DNA from: Rikenellaceae bacterium
GTDB taxonomy: Bacteria; Bacteroidota; Bacteroidia; Bacteroidales; Rikenellaceae
Length of the DNA stretch: 64,000 nucleotides
NCBI GenBank assembly: GCA_015059715.1
Contig: SUZV01000005.1
Span: 53,980-117,979, forward strand
Direction of reading: 5' to 3'
Part shown: positions 63,771 through 64,000 of the stretch, piece by piece
Numbering within the stretch: the stretch's first letter is position 1
Layout of the letters: the number at the start of each line of letters is the position of its first letter
Translations under genes and position numbers: made by a program
Notes under the pieces: generated by a model
Database searches by the model: none
The model's input: the letters and a program-made list of their open reading frames with translations, nothing else
What the model was told of the DNA's origin: nothing

Positions 63771-63865
63771 CCATCTTATCGTCCTATCGTCTTATTGTCT
63801 TTATTTTTTTAGGACATTAGGACGCTAAGACGCTAAGACATTAAGAGGTCGAGTATCACAACAAC
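63771..63865. repeat. hairpin of 8-base tandem units
   Basis: Left arm units TCTTATCG, TCCTATCG, TCTTATTG; right arm units AGGACATT, AGGACGCT, AAGACGCT, AAGACATT, their near complements. The loop is T-rich. The outer right flank GGTCGAGTATCACAAC is the inverted form of the flank at 25818. Confidence 0.75.
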
Positions 63866-63876
63866 GAAAACCCGGC

Positions 63877-63948
63877 TTATTGGTCAAAATAGTACATAAA
63901 ATCGGGGCGGTTTTTGATTATTGGTCAAAAATAGTACATAAAATCGGG
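63877..63948. repeat. 30-31 base direct repeats (TTATTGGTCAAAA unit)
   Basis: Two nearly identical copies, 63877-63906 and 63918-63948, running from TTATTGGTCAAAA to ATAAAATCGGG with an 11-base spacer. A partial copy TTATTGGTCAAAATA is at 63666-63680. Only two full units and a short spacer, so not a CRISPR. Confidence 0.75.
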
Positions 63949-63963
63949 TGTTTGCCGCATTTT

Positions 63964-64000
63964 CTACTTGTATTTGAGCTTGAAATACTCGTCTATAAAG
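63964..64000 (-). CDS. C-terminal end of a minus-strand protein (runs off right edge)
   Basis: The last bases read FIDEYFKLKYK and a TAG stop at 63966-63964. Only 11 codons are visible. A small basic tail like this would fit many proteins; no family can be given. Confidence 0.35.
   Translation of the reverse strand, partial: FIDEYFKLKYK

Noticed and set aside
63877..63948. CRISPR array
   Set aside because: Only two full units with an 11-base spacer, and no cas genes; CRISPR spacers are about 30 bases or more.

Overview
The window looks like a chromosomal segment of a gut-type Bacteroidota, order Bacteroidales, most likely Rikenellaceae/Alistipes. This rests on SusC/SusD and BACON lipoproteins, on the recurring Bacteroidota promoter pattern (TTG or TTTG about 20 bases before TAnnTTTG) seen upstream of many genes, on A-rich rather than Shine-Dalgarno leaders, and on the division-cluster gene types. 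The genus is an inference; no marker gene in the window settles it. Most of the sequence is ordinary vertical core genome, with an SusCD-type accessory operon and a repeat-rich end.

Region 1 (1-7600, minus strand) is the division and cell wall cluster rsmH-ftsL-ftsI-mraY/murE-murD, with murD running off the left edge. Region 2 (7678-17226) has a GlsB/OlsB-like N-acyltransferase, a ROK sugar kinase, a polyprenyl diphosphate synthase with a U32 peptidase, an M24 aminopeptidase, formate-tetrahydrofolate ligase, and two futalosine-pathway menaquinone genes (mqnB, mqnD). Three copies of a 125-base imperfect palindrome lie directly behind stop codons here. Region 3 (17475-25690) is an operon of a CaCA antiporter, a zinc membrane peptidase, an SGNH protein, an MBOAT acyltransferase and a PAP2 phosphatase, followed by a B12-dependent ribonucleotide reductase.

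Region 4 (25980-33577) holds two divergent paralogous BACON lipoproteins, an AraC regulator divergent from a small protein made of 11-residue repeats, a tandem duplication of a terminator region, and a CoA-transferase. Region 5 (33672-38283) is rimP-nusA-infB. Region 6 (38481-55639) is one compact ten-gene operon: SusC, SusD, two lipoproteins of unknown role, two leucine-rich-repeat lipoproteins, a lipoprotein subtilase, a DUF1573 protein and two further lipoproteins. It has a protease but no glycoside hydrolase, so a peptide/protein capture system is the best reading. Region 7 (55897-61066) is a five-gene heterodisulfide-reductase-like electron-transfer operon ending in a membrane subunit that fuses a cytochrome-b-like domain to an HdrD-like iron-sulfur domain; it could exchange electrons with the menaquinone made by the mqn pathway.

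Region 8 (61146-64000) starts with initiator tRNA-fMet, its promoter and a textbook terminator, then becomes repeat-rich: palindromes, degenerate tRNA fragments, two sets of direct repeats, one CsgG-like secreted protein, and a strong candidate non-coding RNA (about 235 nt, minus strand) with its own promoter, a long rod-like fold and an intrinsic terminator. That RNA, the SusCD-protease-LRR operon, the Hdr-like module and the 125-base palindromes are the items most worth a second look.
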